64,000 bases of DNA from Streptomyces katrae (GCF_000717655.1 NZ_JNZY01000016.1:68622-132621), one strand, 5' to 3'; positions 1 through 8,745 are shown, counted from the first letter of the stretch. Made by a program: numbers and translations. The notes: a model not told the origin generated them from the letters alone.

Positions 1-201
1 CACGACCGCCGCCGCTCCCTCGTCTCCCTCGCCCCCGAGGCGCGCCGGCGCATCGGCGAGGCCTGGGACACCCCAGGCCGGGCCTTCGGCGCGGTCCTGG
101 AGAGCTACTCCGACTCCGAACTCGCGGTCATCGCCGACTACCTGCACCGCGCCGCCGAGGTCGGCCGGTCCCAGGCCCAGCGCCTCAACTCCGGCGGCTG
201 A
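1..201 (+). CDS. MarR-family transcriptional regulator, C-terminal fragment
   Basis: The reading frame is open from the first base to a TGA at 199-201 and gives the last 66 residues of a protein whose start lies outside the window. It has an Arg-rich wing-like stretch (HDRRRSLVSLAPEARRRI) followed by a long amphipathic helix (LESYSDSELAVIADYLHRAAEV). That is the usual end of a MarR/HTH dimer: wing, then C-terminal dimerisation helix. MarR proteins are dimeric winged-helix repressors that often control an adjacent exporter, and an MFS exporter gene follows on the same strand. The DNA-recognition helix is missing, so the family call rests only on the tail. Confidence 0.6.
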   Translation, partial: HDRRRSLVSLAPEARRRIGEAWDTPGRAFGAVLESYSDSELAVIADYLHRAAEVGRSQAQRLNSGG

Positions 202-336
202 CCTCCGGGCCACCCCACTCCCCCGGCCGAACACGCGGGACTCCCGAAGCCCGCATTCCGCGGCTACGGTCCTGCTCAACGGGCAACGGTGCGCGCCGGA
301 GACACGGGAGGGTCGGCGTGCGGATGGAGGTTGTCC

Positions 337-1635
337 GTGTCCGGATCCGAAGCCGCCCCCGGCGGCTTCCGCGGAGTGTTCGCACTCGGCGGCAGCGCCC
401 TGCCCGTCCATGCGTTCCTTGCGCGGCTGCCCGCCGCGCTGTGCCCCATCGGGACGCTCCTGCTCATCAACGAACGCGACGGCATCGGCGACGCCGGCAC
501 CGTCGCGGCCGCCCTCTGGCTCGGCCAGGCCCTCGGCGGCCCGGTCATCGGCCGGCTCGCCGACCGGCGCGGCCACCGCCCCGTGCTCCTCGTCGCCTGC
601 GTCGCGAACGCCGCCGTGCTGGCCGCCCTCGTCGCGGCCGTCCTGGCCGGGCTGCCGCTGCCCGCCCGGACGGCCCTCGCCGTCGCCGCCGGGCTCACCG
701 TGCCGCAGGTCGGCCCGCTGGCCCGGGCCCGCTGGGCGCACCTGGCGGGCGAGGACAAGGCCCTGGTCGGTACGGCCCTGTCCTTCGACACCACCCTCGA
801 CGAGGTCGGGTTCGTGGTCGGGCCCGCGCTCGCCGGGATCCTGGCCGTGACCGTGCACCCGGCCTCCGCGCTCGTGCTCGCCGCCGGGCTGATCCTGCTC
901 TTCGGGACCCTGTTCGCCGTCCACCCGACCGCGCCCGGCCCCCTCGGAGCACCGGATGCCGATGCTCGTGCCGACGTACGACTGTGGTCGCCGGAGCTCG
1001 TGCTGCTGTGCACGATGGCCGTGCTGCAGGGCGCCGCGTGGAGCGGGGCCAACACCGGGGTCAACGCGCTCGCCCAGTCGCTGGGCGAGCCGGGAGCGGC
1101 CGGGCTGGTGTGGGCGGCCATGGCCGTGACCAGCTCGATCGCCGGCTTCGTGACGGTCGCCCGCCCCGGGTCCGCGGACCTGGGCGTACGGCTGCGCCGG
1201 ACCATCGGCGTCCAGGCGCTGCTCACGCTGCCGCTGCTGGCCGTGTCGGGACTGCCCGGCGCCGCCTTGGCCGTCGCCGGGATCGGGCTGGCCGTGGCCC
1301 CGCACCTCATCGCGCTGTTCGGGCTCGTCGAGCGGGCGGGACCGGCGCAGCGGAGGGGCGAGGCCATGACCGTGGTCGGCAGCGGCCTGATCGTCGGTCA
1401 GGCACTGGCCGCCGCGGCCGCCGGACCGCTGGCGGCGTCATACGGCCACCGGGCCGCGTTCGCCGTGTCGTGCGCGGCGGCGGCCGCCTCCGCGGTGCTC
1501 GCGTGGGCGGCCGCCGGCCGGGGGCGGGGTGGGGTACGGGGGCCGTCGCCCCGCCCTACTAGGGCTTCATCGCCCCGAGACCCTTCGCCAGGTCCTCGGT
1601 GTTCATCACCGGACCGACCTCGATCTCGGCGTTGA
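337..1635 (+). CDS. MFS transporter (drug-efflux type)
   Basis: Predicted 432-residue polytopic inner-membrane protein. About twelve hydrophobic segments are readable, and the classical MFS motif A between TM2 and TM3 is clear (GRLADRRGHRPVLL). Substrate unknown; proton-coupled efflux is the family's usual role. I place the start at GTG 337 because GGAGG at 326-330 sits six bases upstream; an ATG at 289 in the same frame lacks such a site. Oddity: after the last membrane segment (AVLAWAAAG) the protein continues as a basic Arg/Pro/Ser-rich tail that overlaps the convergent gene by 77 bp, so a late frameshift or a recent loss of the original stop is possible. It follows a MarR fragment, a common regulator-exporter pairing. 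Confidence 0.8.
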   Translation: MSGSEAAPGGFRGVFALGGSALPVHAFLARLPAALCPIGTLLLINERDGIGDAGTVAAALWLGQALGGPVIGRLADRRGHRPVLLVACVANAAVLAALVAAVLAGLPLPARTALAVAAGLTVPQVGPLARARWAHLAGEDKALVGTALSFDTTLDEVGFVVGPALAGILAVTVHPASALVLAAGLILLFGTLFAVHPTAPGPLGAPDADARADVRLWSPELVLLCTMAVLQGAAWSGANTGVNALAQSLGEPGAAGLVWAAMAVTSSIAGFVTVARPGSADLGVRLRRTIGVQALLTLPLLAVSGLPGAALAVAGIGLAVAPHLIALFGLVERAGPAQRRGEAMTVVGSGLIVGQALAAAAAGPLAASYGHRAAFAVSCAAAAASAVLAWAAAGRGRGGVRGPSPRPTRASSPRDPSPGPRCSSPDRPRSRR

Positions 1636-1852
1636 ACTGCACGAACAGGTCCTCCAGCAGCGGCGGCAGCTGCGAGCTGTCCTGGAGGTCGAAGACGAGC
1701 CAGCACGACCTGACGCCCTCGTGGAGCCCGAAGTAGGCGGCCTCCGGCTTGATGGCGTCCGTGAGCTTCTTCATGGTCTGCTGGAGGGCTCCGCTCTTGA
1801 TGCCCTCGTTCGTGGCCGCCGTGTCCAAGTGGGCCCGGAGCATGACTCTCAT
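1559..1852 (-). CDS. Small conserved hypothetical protein (ferredoxin-like alpha/beta fold suspected)
   Basis: A 97-residue soluble protein starting MRVMLRAHLDTAATNEGIKS and ending in GLGAMKP. The pattern of a short N-terminal strand, an amphipathic helix (GALQQTMKKLTDAI) and a strand with aromatic/hydrophobic residues (AAYFGLHEG, SCWLVFDL) resembles small dimeric alpha/beta-barrel proteins (DUF3303-like). No catalytic residue is recognisable. It lies just downstream of the F420-reductase-like gene on the same strand, about 80 bp apart, and may be cotranscribed. Its end overlaps the tail of the convergent MFS gene. Function unknown. Confidence 0.6.
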   Translation of the reverse strand: MRVMLRAHLDTAATNEGIKSGALQQTMKKLTDAIKPEAAYFGLHEGVRSCWLVFDLQDSSQLPPLLEDLFVQFNAEIEVGPVMNTEDLAKGLGAMKP

Positions 1853-1933
1853 GCCTGACTCCTTCCGTCAGGCCCACACTCGGCGCGGCCACCGGGACCG
1901 GCAACCTCTCGGCGTCCATCCGGGACGGGCAGG

Positions 1934-2620
1934 TCAGCCGCCCTGTTGCGCGCTCTGCTGCGCGCCCTGGATGTGGAAGTTGAAGTCCGTGTGGCCGAGG
2001 GTCCCCATCAGGCGGAGCCAGAGGGGGAGCAGCATCTCGGTGCCGCGGGCCGTCTCGATGCCGCCGAGGTCCAGCACGCTCGCCTCCGGCCAGCCGAAGG
2101 AGTACAGCAGCTCGCGTACGGACTTCTTGGCGTCGGCGTCCTCGCCCGAGAGGAACACGGTGTGCTCGCCCGGCACGCGCGCCGGGTCGACCATGATCCG
2201 GCAGTTCATCGTGTTCAGCGTCTTGACCACCCGCAGCCGCGGGAACGTCCGCTGCAGCAGCTCGCCCAGGCTGTCGTCGTCCACCGGGTCCAGGGTGGGC
2301 GGGAACCCCTGCGAGAAGTCCAGCGGGTTGGCGATGTCGATCAGCACCTTGCCGTCCAGGTGCGCGGCGTCCGCCTCCGTCAGGGCGGCGACGCTGACCT
2401 GCCCGCCGGTGGCGTTGACCAGGACCTCGCCCTGCCGGGCGGCTTCCGGGAAGGAGGCGAGGCCGGCCTGCGGGTGGGCCTCCTGCCATTCGGCGTACTC
2501 GGTACGGGCGAGGGTGGCCCGGGGGTCCCGGGTGCCGATGACCACCTCGTGTCCGAGCGAGACGAGGCGGCCGGCCACCGTACGGCCGACGATCCCGGTG
2601 CCGAGGACTGCGTAGCGCAT
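1934..2620 (-). CDS. NADPH-dependent F420 reductase / NAD(P)-binding Rossmann protein
   Basis: The protein begins directly with a Rossmann beta-alpha-beta: MRYAVLGTGIVGRTVAGRL with the GxGxVG dinucleotide-binding loop, then HEVVIGTRDP, where the Thr-Arg pair is typical of NADPH-preferring F420 oxidoreductases (Fno family). The rest (228 residues) matches that family in length. A second ATG twelve bases upstream (2632) is equally possible; I chose 2620 because the first strand then starts the protein. Reaction expected: hydride transfer between NADPH and cofactor F420, although many relatives are uncharacterised short reductases. The gene stands alone between a histidine kinase and a small unknown gene. 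Confidence 0.7.
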   Translation of the reverse strand: MRYAVLGTGIVGRTVAGRLVSLGHEVVIGTRDPRATLARTEYAEWQEAHPQAGLASFPEAARQGEVLVNATGGQVSVAALTEADAAHLDGKVLIDIANPLDFSQGFPPTLDPVDDDSLGELLQRTFPRLRVVKTLNTMNCRIMVDPARVPGEHTVFLSGEDADAKKSVRELLYSFGWPEASVLDLGGIETARGTEMLLPLWLRLMGTLGHTDFNFHIQGAQQSAQQGG

Positions 2621-2730
2621 GACCAGTTCCATTCCGTTCGGGGGAAGGACAACCAACCACCCCGTACGGTATGCCGCCCGCGCCCGCCGCGGGCGAAGGC
2701 GGGCGCACCGGCGAACCGGCGAACAGCCCG

Positions 2731-4116
2731 TCAGCCGCCGCGCCGCTTGCGGCGGCCGCGGCGCGTCCGCACACCGCCCGCGCCGCCCCGCGCCCGGTCG
2801 TCCAGGGCGATCCACACCCGGACCTCGGTCCCGCCGAGCATCGAACGGCCGATCCGCACGTCGCCGCCCGTCGATTCCGCGACCCGGCGCACGATGTCCA
2901 GGCCGAGGCCCGTCGAGCCGTCCCGGGCGCCGTCGTTGCCGCGGCGCAGAGCCGCGTCGGGATCGGCGATGCCGGGGCCCGCGTCCGAGACGAGCACGAT
3001 GACGGCGTCCCCCGCGTCGTGGACGTCCACCGCGAACGGGGTGCCCTCGGGGGTGTGCCGGAACACGTTGCCGAGCAGGGCGTCGAGGGCGGCCGCGAGC
3101 TCCGGACGGGCGACGGGGAGCCGTACCGTGCGGTCGACGCCCGCGAGCCGCACCTCGCGACCCTCGTCCTCCGCCAGCGCCGACCAGAAGTCCATCCGGT
3201 CGCGGATCACCTCAGAGGCGTCGCAGCCCGCCCCGGCCCCGCCCGCGGCGGCCGCGGGTGCGCGCTGTTCACGGGCCGTACGGATGATCGTGTCGACCTC
3301 CCGTTCCAGCTGCTCCACCGCCGCCCGGGTCTGCTCCGCGGCCGGCCCGTCGCCGAGCGAGGCCGTGTTGAGCCGCAGCACCGTCAGCGGCGTCCGCAGC
3401 CGGTGCGAGAGGTCGGCGGCCAGCTCCCGCTCGTTGGCGAGGAGTTCCACCACCTGGTCCGCCATCGAGTTGAACGCGACGGCCGCCGAGCGGAGTTCCT
3501 TCGGCCCGTCCTCCGGCACCCGCGCCCCCAGCCGGCCCTCCCCCAGCTGGTGCGCGGCGTCCGCGAGCCGCTCGGCGGGCCGTACCAGCCGGGCGCCGAG
3601 CCGGTCGGCGACCGCCACCGAGCCCACGATCAGCGCCAGGCCGACGCCCGCGAGGACCACCCAGGCCGTCGCGACGCCGTTGCTGACCTCGCTCTCCGGT
3701 ACGAAGATCTCCACGACGGCGATGTCCCCCGATCCGAGCGCGGTCGGCTGGAGCAGCGCCGAACCCCCGCCGGCCAGCGGGGTCGTCATCGCCCGGCCCA
3801 TCCGCCGGGTCTCCGCCACGGCGTGCGCCCCCGCCCGGGCCGTGCCGATCTCCACCGGCGCGCTGCCGCCGATCGCCGGCACGTGGACCGCCATCCGCTG
3901 GGCCGCGCCCATCTGCGTGGACTCCACGGCCTTGCGCAGCTGCACCGGGTCGGTGGTGATGGACAGGGTCGGCCCGATGGTGGCCGCCTGCCGCTCGGCG
4001 TTGGAGAAGGCCCGGTCGCTGGCCATCTCCTGGACGACCAGCCCGAGCGGCACGGCGAAGGCCACGACCACCATGGCCGTGACCGCGAGGCACACCTTGA
4101 CCAGCGCCCATCTCAT
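2731..4116 (-). CDS. Two-component sensor histidine kinase
   Basis: A 461-residue membrane kinase. TM1 is residues 4-28 and TM2 about 149-169, with an extracytoplasmic sensor loop between them, then a HAMP-like segment (LVRPAERLADAAHQLGEGRL, 178-197). The H-box is DLSHRLRTPLTVL with the phospho-accepting His at 238; the ATP domain shows the N-box (LLGNVFRHT, Asn350) and G-boxes (DAGPGIADP, GLGLDIVRR). The ATG at 4116 has AGGTGAG six bases upstream; earlier in-frame starts would overlap the regulator gene. It starts seven bases after the response-regulator stop, so the two are cotranscribed. The ligand is not predictable. Confidence 0.9.
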   Translation of the reverse strand: MRWALVKVCLAVTAMVVVAFAVPLGLVVQEMASDRAFSNAERQAATIGPTLSITTDPVQLRKAVESTQMGAAQRMAVHVPAIGGSAPVEIGTARAGAHAVAETRRMGRAMTTPLAGGGSALLQPTALGSGDIAVVEIFVPESEVSNGVATAWVVLAGVGLALIVGSVAVADRLGARLVRPAERLADAAHQLGEGRLGARVPEDGPKELRSAAVAFNSMADQVVELLANERELAADLSHRLRTPLTVLRLNTASLGDGPAAEQTRAAVEQLEREVDTIIRTAREQRAPAAAAGGAGAGCDASEVIRDRMDFWSALAEDEGREVRLAGVDRTVRLPVARPELAAALDALLGNVFRHTPEGTPFAVDVHDAGDAVIVLVSDAGPGIADPDAALRRGNDGARDGSTGLGLDIVRRVAESTGGDVRIGRSMLGGTEVRVWIALDDRARGGAGGVRTRRGRRKRRGG

Positions 4117-4123
4117 CGCGCGC

Positions 4124-4813
4124 TCACCTGGGCGGCTCCAGCTTGACGCCGACCCCCCGCAGGGTGTGCAGATAGCGGGGGTTGGCGGCCGTTTCACCCA
4201 GTTTGCGGCGCAGCCAGGACAGGTGCACGTCGATGGTCTGGTCGTCCCCGTACGACTGCTGCCAGACCTCGGCGAGCAGCTCGCGCCGGGCCACGACCAC
4301 CCCGGGCCGCCCGGCCAGGAAGGCCAGCAGGTCGAACTCCCGCCGGGTCAGGTCCAGCACGGCCCCGTCCAGCTCGGCCTGCCGCCGCAGCGGGTCGATG
4401 GCCAGCCCGCCCACCCTCAGGACCCGCGAGGGCGGCTCGGCCCCGACGGCGGCGCGGGCGCGGCGCAGCACGGCGGACATCCGGGCGGAGAGGTGCTCCA
4501 CGGAGAAGGGTTTGGTCAGGTAGTCGTCGGCGCCGTCGTTGAGGAGCCGGACGATCTCGGCCTCGTCGTCGCGTGCGGTGGCGATGATCACCGGCACGTC
4601 GGTGATGCCGCGCAGCATCTTCAGCGCCTCCGACCCGTCGAGGTCGGGCAGCCCGAGGTCGAGGATGACCACGTCGAACCGGTGGTGGGCGACCTCGCGC
4701 AGCGCCTCGAGGGCCGTGCCGACGCTCCGCACGGTGTGCGAGGCCTCGGTCAGGTGCCGGATCAGGGCGGAACGCACGAACTGGTCGTCCTCGACCACGA
4801 GCACACTTGCCAT
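4124..4813 (-). CDS. OmpR/PhoB-family response regulator
   Basis: A 229-residue two-domain regulator. The receiver domain shows the acidic pocket (VVEDD), the phospho-acceptor Asp52 (VVILDLGLPDLDG), the switch Thr79 and Lys101 (LTKPFS). The C-terminal winged helix (about 130-225) ends in the OmpR signature SYGDDQTIDVHLSWLRRKL. It is the first gene of a pair with the histidine kinase, which begins seven bases after its stop, and is divergent from a membrane-anchored protein at 4893 that could be a target. An in-frame GTG at 4822 is an alternative start. Confidence 0.92.
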   Translation of the reverse strand: MASVLVVEDDQFVRSALIRHLTEASHTVRSVGTALEALREVAHHRFDVVILDLGLPDLDGSEALKMLRGITDVPVIIATARDDEAEIVRLLNDGADDYLTKPFSVEHLSARMSAVLRRARAAVGAEPPSRVLRVGGLAIDPLRRQAELDGAVLDLTRREFDLLAFLAGRPGVVVARRELLAEVWQQSYGDDQTIDVHLSWLRRKLGETAANPRYLHTLRGVGVKLEPPR

Positions 4814-4892
4814 GGGCGGCACCGTAGTCCATTCGGGGGACCACGCGGGGTGTCGGGACGCCTCTGGGGCGAGTGGTGCAGTATGTGCCCTG

Positions 4893-5435
4893 ATGCACCG
4901 AGGACTTGTTCATGCTCTCGCCTGGACGCTGGCGACCGGGGCGGCGGTGACGCTGTCCTGGTGGGGCGTGCACACCGTCATGTCCGGAACGGCCTACGAT
5001 CCGCCGCTGGCGGTGCCGCTGACCACGCAGCCGCTGTCCTCCTCGACGCACCGCGCGGCGGCGCCGTCGCCCGAACCGGCCGCGGACTCGCCGTCCCCGC
5101 CGGCCTCCCCGTCGGCGTCGGCCTCCGCCGGCGCCTCCTCCGCGAAGCCCCCGCAGAAGGCGGCCCCGCCGAACCCGCGCCCGGAGGAGCAGCAGGGCGG
5201 CGGCGGGGATCCGGGCAAGGTGAAGGCCTACCCGGTCACGGGTGGCCGGGTGGTCTTCGACCTGGGCACGGCCTCGGCCGAGCTGGTCTCGGCGACGCCG
5301 GACCCCGGCTGGCAGATGCAGGTGTGGAAGCAGCCGTACTGGATCCGGGTCACCTTCACCAAGGCGGGCCGGGAGATGTCGGTCTTCTGCACCTGGAACG
5401 GCCATCCGCCGCTGGTGGAGACGTACGAGAGGTAG
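4893..5435 (+). CDS. Membrane-anchored or secreted hypothetical protein, Pro/Ser-rich linker
   Basis: 180 residues: a hydrophobic N-terminal segment (LVHALAWTLATGAAVTLSWWG) acts as signal/anchor, followed by a low-complexity Ser/Pro/Ala linker (about 50-105) and a compact C-terminal domain (KAYPVTGGRVVFDLGT onward, ending VFCTWNGHPPLVETYER). No known domain is recognised; the tail has beta-strand character and one Cys. It is divergently transcribed from the two-component regulator with only about 80 bp between the starts, so it may belong to the signal-transduction locus as sensor accessory or target. Function unknown. Confidence 0.65.
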   Translation: MHRGLVHALAWTLATGAAVTLSWWGVHTVMSGTAYDPPLAVPLTTQPLSSSTHRAAAPSPEPAADSPSPPASPSASASAGASSAKPPQKAAPPNPRPEEQQGGGGDPGKVKAYPVTGGRVVFDLGTASAELVSATPDPGWQMQVWKQPYWIRVTFTKAGREMSVFCTWNGHPPLVETYER

Positions 5436-5442
5436 TCCGCCG

Positions 5443-5646
5443 TCAGAGGGTGACGATGCTCTGCGCCTGCGGCCCCTTGTGCCCCTGCCCGACCTCGAAC
5501 TGGACGCGCTGGCCCTCTTGGAGCTCCTTGAAGCCCTGCCCCTGGATCTCGCTGTAGTGGGCGAAGAGGTCCTGGCCTCCGCCGTCCGGCGAGATGAAGC
5601 CGAATCCCTTCTCCGCGTTGAACCACTTGACGTTGCCCTGAGCCAT
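5443..5646 (-). CDS. Cold-shock-domain protein (CspA family)
   Basis: 67 residues, the standard length. The single OB-fold cold-shock domain is complete: [13 protein letters not shown] carries RNP1 (KGFGFI) and DLFAHYSEI carries RNP2. It binds single-stranded RNA/DNA and acts as an RNA chaperone. The ATG at 5646 is preceded by GGGAGA seven bases upstream. It stands alone, tail to tail with the anchored protein upstream and head to tail with the methyltransferase-like gene. Confidence 0.97.
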   Translation of the reverse strand: MAQGNVKWFNAEKGFGFISPDGGGQDLFAHYSEIQGQGFKELQEGQRVQFEVGQGHKGPQAQSIVTL

Positions 5647-5788
5647 GTCCGTGTCTCCCTGCTGCCTGCAGACCTGCTGATGACCGCTCACCCCGACGGG
5701 GCGTTCGTGACGAAGACCTACCCGCTCCCGCGGCGTTCGGAGCGCAAGGTCATCCGTACGAGGGCGTGGCGCGGCAGGTCACGGCCCC

Positions 5789-6670
5789 TCAGCGGAAGAC
5801 CGACGGCGGGGGCTCCGGCGAGGCCACCGCCGAGGCGTCGGCGACCGCGGCCGCGCCGCCCGCGAAATCGGCGAGGGCCCGGCCGTGCTCGACCCGGCCG
5901 GGATGCGGGTCGCTCGCCACGCGGCGGGTGAACTCGGCGACCGGCAGCTCCCGGTCGGCGGCCGCCAGCACCGCATTGCCGAACCGTTTCCCCCGCCACA
6001 CCACCGGGTCGGCCGCCAGCGCCAGGTGCTCGAAGCGGGACGCGGCCGTCGCGATCTGGCCCTTCAGGTGCGCGAGCGGCGGGCCGTCCGCGAGGTTGGC
6101 CACGTACCACCCGCCGGGCGCGAGGGCGCGGCGTACGTCGTCCAGGAACTCTCCGCTCGTCAGGTGCGCCGGGGTGCGCGCGCCGCTGAACACGTCCGCG
6201 ATCACCAGGTCCGCCCAGCCGTCCGGGACCTTGGCCAGGCCCGCCCGCGCGTCCACCGCCCGGACCCGGACCCGCGCCTGCGGGTCCAGCGGCAGGTGTT
6301 CCCGTACGAAGGCCACCAGCGCGGCGTCGATCTCCACGACCTGCTGGGTCGAGCGGGGGCGGGCGGCGGCCGTGTAGCGCGCGAGGGTGAAGGCGCCGCC
6401 GCCCAGGTGCACCACGTTCAGCGGCTGCCGGGCGGGCGCGACGAGGTCGATGAGATGGCCGATCCGCCGCTGGTACGCGAAGTCCAGGTACGCCGGATCG
6501 GCCAGGTCCACATGCGACTGCGGAGCACCGTCGATGAGCAGCGTCCAGGCGTCCGCGCGCTCGCGGTCGGGGGCCAGCTCCGCCGTGCCGCCGGCCACCT
6601 GCCCGACGACCGCCTCGGAGGTACCGCGCCCGCGCTGTCTGCTGCTGCCTCTGCCCTTGCCTGCCACCAC
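5789..6670 (-). CDS. Spermidine synthase-like / class I SAM-dependent fold protein
   Basis: 293 residues. The core reads as a spermidine-synthase fold: substrate-side strand WTLLIDGAPQSHVDLADP (equivalent to the polyamine synthase gate region), then LNVVHLGGGAFTLARY as the nucleotide-binding GGG loop, QVVEIDAALV with the acidic residue that holds the ribose, and RAVDARAGL / LVIADVFSGA. Streptomycete members are generally annotated as spermidine-synthase-like; whether this one makes polyamine is unproven. The tail is Ala/Pro-rich. The start is GTG, as the upstream ATG is out of frame. Confidence 0.75.
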   Translation of the reverse strand: MVAGKGRGSSRQRGRGTSEAVVGQVAGGTAELAPDRERADAWTLLIDGAPQSHVDLADPAYLDFAYQRRIGHLIDLVAPARQPLNVVHLGGGAFTLARYTAAARPRSTQQVVEIDAALVAFVREHLPLDPQARVRVRAVDARAGLAKVPDGWADLVIADVFSGARTPAHLTSGEFLDDVRRALAPGGWYVANLADGPPLAHLKGQIATAASRFEHLALAADPVVWRGKRFGNAVLAAADRELPVAEFTRRVASDPHPGRVEHGRALADFAGGAAAVADASAVASPEPPPSVFR

Positions 6671-6684
6671 CCCATTGTCGCCGG

Positions 6685-7146
6685 TCAGCGGCAGTTGTCC
6701 GCCGCCTCGATCAGGCGGGCCGCCTCGCCGAGCGCGGCGCGCAGCACCTCGGGGTCGGTGACCGGACCGACGGCCTCCGGGGGGAGCAGCCAGCCGGTGT
6801 CGCCGGCGGTGGGCGACACGTCGCCGAAGCGCATGCCGCGCCCGTTGGTCTGGGTACAGGCGCTGCCCGGCAGGTCCCAGGCGTCGGCGGTGCCGGGCGG
6901 GACGAGGAAGCCGAGGGTGTCGCCGGCCCCGTCGTGCAGCACCGGGCCGACCCCGCCGGCCAGGCTGGCGGCGCGGCGGATGATGTCCACGGCCTCCAGG
7001 CCCTGCCGGGTGGGCACGGTCACCAGGTCCGGCGCCTCCGCCGGCGCGGCGACCGCGACGGCCACGATGCCCGGGGCGACCGCGACGGCCGGGACGGGGG
7101 TCGCGCCCGAAGACGCGGGCGCGGTGTTCGTTCCAGTGCTCTCCAT
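6685..7146 (-). CDS. Hypothetical protein divergent from an XRE regulator
   Basis: 153 residues, soluble. The first half is Ala/Val/Pro-rich (VAVAPGIVAVAVAAPAEAP); the second half is more structured (GLEAVDIIRRAASLAGGVG, then LGFLVPPGTADAWDLPGS and a CTQTNGRGMRFGD segment). The second half resembles small streptomycete proteins paired with XRE/TPR regulators, which sometimes look like relics of primase/polymerase-type proteins. The start at ATG 7146 has GGAGGG four bases upstream. It shares a 275-bp divergent promoter region with the XRE gene, whose hyphenated palindrome could control both. Function unknown. Confidence 0.6.
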   Translation of the reverse strand: MESTGTNTAPASSGATPVPAVAVAPGIVAVAVAAPAEAPDLVTVPTRQGLEAVDIIRRAASLAGGVGPVLHDGAGDTLGFLVPPGTADAWDLPGSACTQTNGRGMRFGDVSPTAGDTGWLLPPEAVGPVTDPEVLRAALGEAARLIEAADNCR

Positions 7147-7322
7147 GCCGCCCTCCACCAAGGGAACCCCTCCTCGATCCGCGTACGAACGGGGCGTGAG
7201 TCAGCTCACACCCCGCATGGGCTCAACGCGCCAAAACGTCAACGGGTGCGGCGGCAAGACGCTGCAAAGGATGGCAGTTCATGGCGGATCGCGGGTGAGA
7301 TATCCCTTTTGTAGCCAAACAC

Positions 7323-7359
7323 CGCATGAACCGCCCGCCGCTGGCGGTACGTTCATGCG
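7323..7359. promoter_or_regulatory. Inverted repeat upstream of the XRE/TPR regulator (candidate operator)
   Basis: CGCATGAAC at 7323-7331 and GTTCATGCG at 7351-7359 are perfect complements separated by 19 bases, which themselves contain a smaller CCGCC/GGCGG pair. The site is about 63 bp upstream of the regulator start, within the divergent promoter region. A second small palindrome, GTGAG-TCAG-CTCAC, lies near 7196-7209. Autoregulation by the XRE protein is an inference. Confidence 0.45.
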
Positions 7360-7421
7360 CGCCGGGCCCGGCTCCATCCCGCGGAACCGGCGGTGCGTCC
7401 CTTGCCAGAGAGGCCACGTCC

Positions 7422-8717
7422 ATGGCGGCGTTCCCCCACTCACCCAATCAGACGTTCCGGCGGCTGCGCGGGCAGCGCTCCCCGGCCGAGTTCGCGGGCA
7501 TGGTGCGCCGGGCCGCGAAGGAGATCGGAGAAACGGTTTCCTGCGACGCCCGCTACATCGGCCGGGTCGAATCCGGCGAGATCCGCTGCCCCAACTACGC
7601 GTACGAGCGGGTCTTCCTCCACATGTTCCCCGGCCGGACCCTGGCCGACCTGGGCTTCTCCCCGCGCGAGGCGGTGCGCGGCCGGTCGGCGCAGCGCACC
7701 GGCCCCTTCACCCACAAGGAGAGCGACGTGCTGCGTCGCGCGTTCATGGCGGGCGGCTCCGCGACCGTGGCGGCCGCGGCGATCGGCCTCCCCCTGCTCG
7801 GCGACACCCGGCGGCCGCCCTCCCGGGCCGGCGAGTCCGAGGCGGTGGCGGTCGAGGAGGCCGTGCGCCAGATCCGGCTGCTGGACGACCGGCACGGGGC
7901 CGACGCCCTGTACCGCCGGGCCGCCGAACCCCTGCGCGCCGCCTACGCGCTGCTGGACGCGGGAGCCACCCGGCAGTCCACCGAGGACCGGCTGCACGCG
8001 GGCGCCGGTGAACTGGCCATCTCGGTGGGCTGGCTGGCCCACGACTCCGGCCGCTTCGAAGACGCCCGCTCGCACTACGCGGAGGCCCTGGCGACGGCCC
8101 GGGTCGCCGGGGACCCGGGCCTGGAGGCGCACGCCTTCAGCAACATGGCCTTCCTGGCCCGGGACTGCGGACGGCCGCGGGAGTCGGTACGGGCGGCCCA
8201 GGCGGGCCGCCGCGCGGCCCGCCCCCTCGGTTCCCCCCGGCTGCTCTCGCTGCTCGCCCTGCGCGAGGCGGGCGGCTGGGCGGGCCTGGCGGACCGCAAG
8301 GCCTGCGAGGAGGCGCTGACCCGCGCGCACACGGAGTTCTCCCGCGGCGAGGCGGGCGCGGACCCAGAGTGGATGTCCTTCTTCGGCGAGGCCGAACTGG
8401 AGTCCCTGGAGTCGCGGTGCTGGGCGGCCCTCGGGGAGCACGCCCGCGCGGCCCGGCACGCCCGCCGCGCGGCGGACCTCCAGGACCCGCACTTCGCCCG
8501 GAACGTGGCCCTCTACACCGCCGAGCTGGCCGACGACCTGGCCCGGGCCGGCGCCCCCGACGAGGCGGCCTGGGCGGGCGGCCGGGTCCTGGACCTGCTC
8601 ACCGAGGTCCAGTCCACGCGGATCCGGTCCATGCTGGCGGGGACGGCCCGCACCCTGGTCCCGCACCAGCGCAGTCCCCGCGTGGCGGACTTCCTGACCC
8701 GACACGCCACGGCCTGA
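7422..8717 (+). CDS. XRE-type DNA-binding protein with membrane segment and TPR-like repeats
   Basis: 431 residues. An N-terminal helix-turn-helix (about 10-70: FRRLRGQRSPAEFAGMVRRA, then CDARYIGRVESGEI) has the Cro/C1-like spacing. A short hydrophobic stretch (AFMAGGSATVAAAAIGLPLL, about 108-127) could be a single membrane helix, and the C-terminal 270 residues are helical repeats with TPR-like periodicity (FEDARSHYAEALATARVAGD, HARAARHARRAADL). Such proteins are common orphan regulators in streptomycetes. ATG 7422 has AGAGAGG eight bases upstream. It is divergent from 6685-7146, a likely target or partner. The signal is unknown. Confidence 0.8.
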   Translation: MAAFPHSPNQTFRRLRGQRSPAEFAGMVRRAAKEIGETVSCDARYIGRVESGEIRCPNYAYERVFLHMFPGRTLADLGFSPREAVRGRSAQRTGPFTHKESDVLRRAFMAGGSATVAAAAIGLPLLGDTRRPPSRAGESEAVAVEEAVRQIRLLDDRHGADALYRRAAEPLRAAYALLDAGATRQSTEDRLHAGAGELAISVGWLAHDSGRFEDARSHYAEALATARVAGDPGLEAHAFSNMAFLARDCGRPRESVRAAQAGRRAARPLGSPRLLSLLALREAGGWAGLADRKACEEALTRAHTEFSRGEAGADPEWMSFFGEAELESLESRCWAALGEHARAARHARRAADLQDPHFARNVALYTAELADDLARAGAPDEAAWAGGRVLDLLTEVQSTRIRSMLAGTARTLVPHQRSPRVADFLTRHATA

Positions 8718-8745
8718 CCGGCACCGGCCGCACCGCCCGGTCCGG

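Noticed and set aside
1946..5557. A 1203-residue open frame on the plus strand
   Set aside because: It lies opposite the F420-reductase-like gene and the two-component pair, has no family signature and biased composition. Long antisense frames are normal at this GC level.
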